DNA of 64,000 bases from Acidobacteriota bacterium (GTDB lineage: Bacteria; Acidobacteriota; Blastocatellia; Pyrinomonadales; Pyrinomonadaceae), in the NCBI GenBank assembly GCA_020199775.1, contig JAIVJZ010000001.1, positions 186,001 through 250,000 of the forward strand, written 5' to 3'. A program made the translations under genes and the position numbers. Of this stretch, positions 63,956-64,000 are shown piece after piece (positions within the stretch are counted from its first letter, which is position 1; the number at the start of each line of letters is the position of its first letter). The notes beneath the pieces were generated by a model. It ran no database searches. It saw only the letters and a program-made list of their open reading frames with translations, and was not told the origin of the DNA.

Positions 63956-64000
63956 TGGTGACAGGGTAAAGGGGAAGGGGTCAAGGAGAAGGTCAAGCGA
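63956..64000. repeat. Heptamer array, left arm only (cut by window end)
   Basis: Units GGGTAAA GGGGAAG GGGTCAA GGAGAAG GTCAAGC begin just after the M1-peptidase stop. A complementary right arm would be expected beyond the window. Confidence 0.7.

Overview
This 64 kb window is GC-rich bacterial chromosome. It most likely comes from an acidobacterium of the Blastocatellia/Pyrinomonas type. That placement is an inference from four secreted von Willebrand A proteins of the kind abundant in Acidobacteria, a GAF-GAF-sigma54 activator, PATAN/TonB-C envelope proteins, and frequent GTG/TTG starts. There is no rRNA or tRNA gene, CRISPR array, prophage or insertion sequence. The content is mostly housekeeping and cell-envelope genes, with one small relic of a mobile gene cassette.

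Layout. 1-2905 (+): partial rhodanese, DinB-like, DUF309, four-helix membrane protein, GrdB-like reductase homologue. 3016-5289 (-): two tandem VWA proteins. 5476-10938 (-): ileS-lspA (overlapping), lgt, rluD, the lipoprotein-maturation cluster. 11058-15741 (-): two small membrane/envelope proteins, then an integron attC-like site with a decayed brnT toxin gene, a sigma54 activator and a lytic transglycosylase. 16238-19813: FmdB-like zinc ribbon, a third VWA protein, a class I aminotransferase and membrane proteins. 19843-25268 (-): TPR protein, Slt70-like transglycosylase, GAF protein. 25665-34612: response regulator, GH31 glucosidase, YtcJ-like amidohydrolase, a three-repeat secreted protein, galE and a PfkB kinase. 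34780-38952 (+): uvrC, FAD-Rieske oxidoreductase, coiled-coil protein. 39070-44913 (-): GT-C-like membrane protein, an anchored protein, a lipoprotein, an ARPP-1 protein and tdk. 45383-48157 (+): LeuA-like synthase and M20 peptidase. 48293-59253: PATAN-TonB and TonB-C proteins, GT9, VOC, an unknown kinase-like family, a Tyr phosphatase, FkbM methyltransferase, DUF433, FlaR-like P-loop protein, gpmI and eno. 59434-64000 (+): two overlapping small membrane genes, a fourth VWA protein and an M1-type peptidase.

The most striking signal is in the gaps. About sixteen intergenic regions carry long palindromes whose two arms are built from short tandem units, nearly always 7 nt long. Each locus uses its own unit word (for example GTAAGCA, ATTGCGG, ACTTGAA, CGTGAAT, AACGATG, AACGCGG), yet the two arms of a locus are near-perfect reverse complements (28/28, 29/29 and 31/32 at the best loci). 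Most enclose an A-tract/stem/T-tract core like a two-way terminator. At two loci the array runs into coding sequence and writes the C-terminus of the protein (LspA and the Tyr phosphatase). They recall the heptanucleotide STRR repeats of cyanobacteria, but the self-complementary arms and locus-specific words look distinctive.

All calls come from reading the sequence and recalled family motifs; no database search was run.
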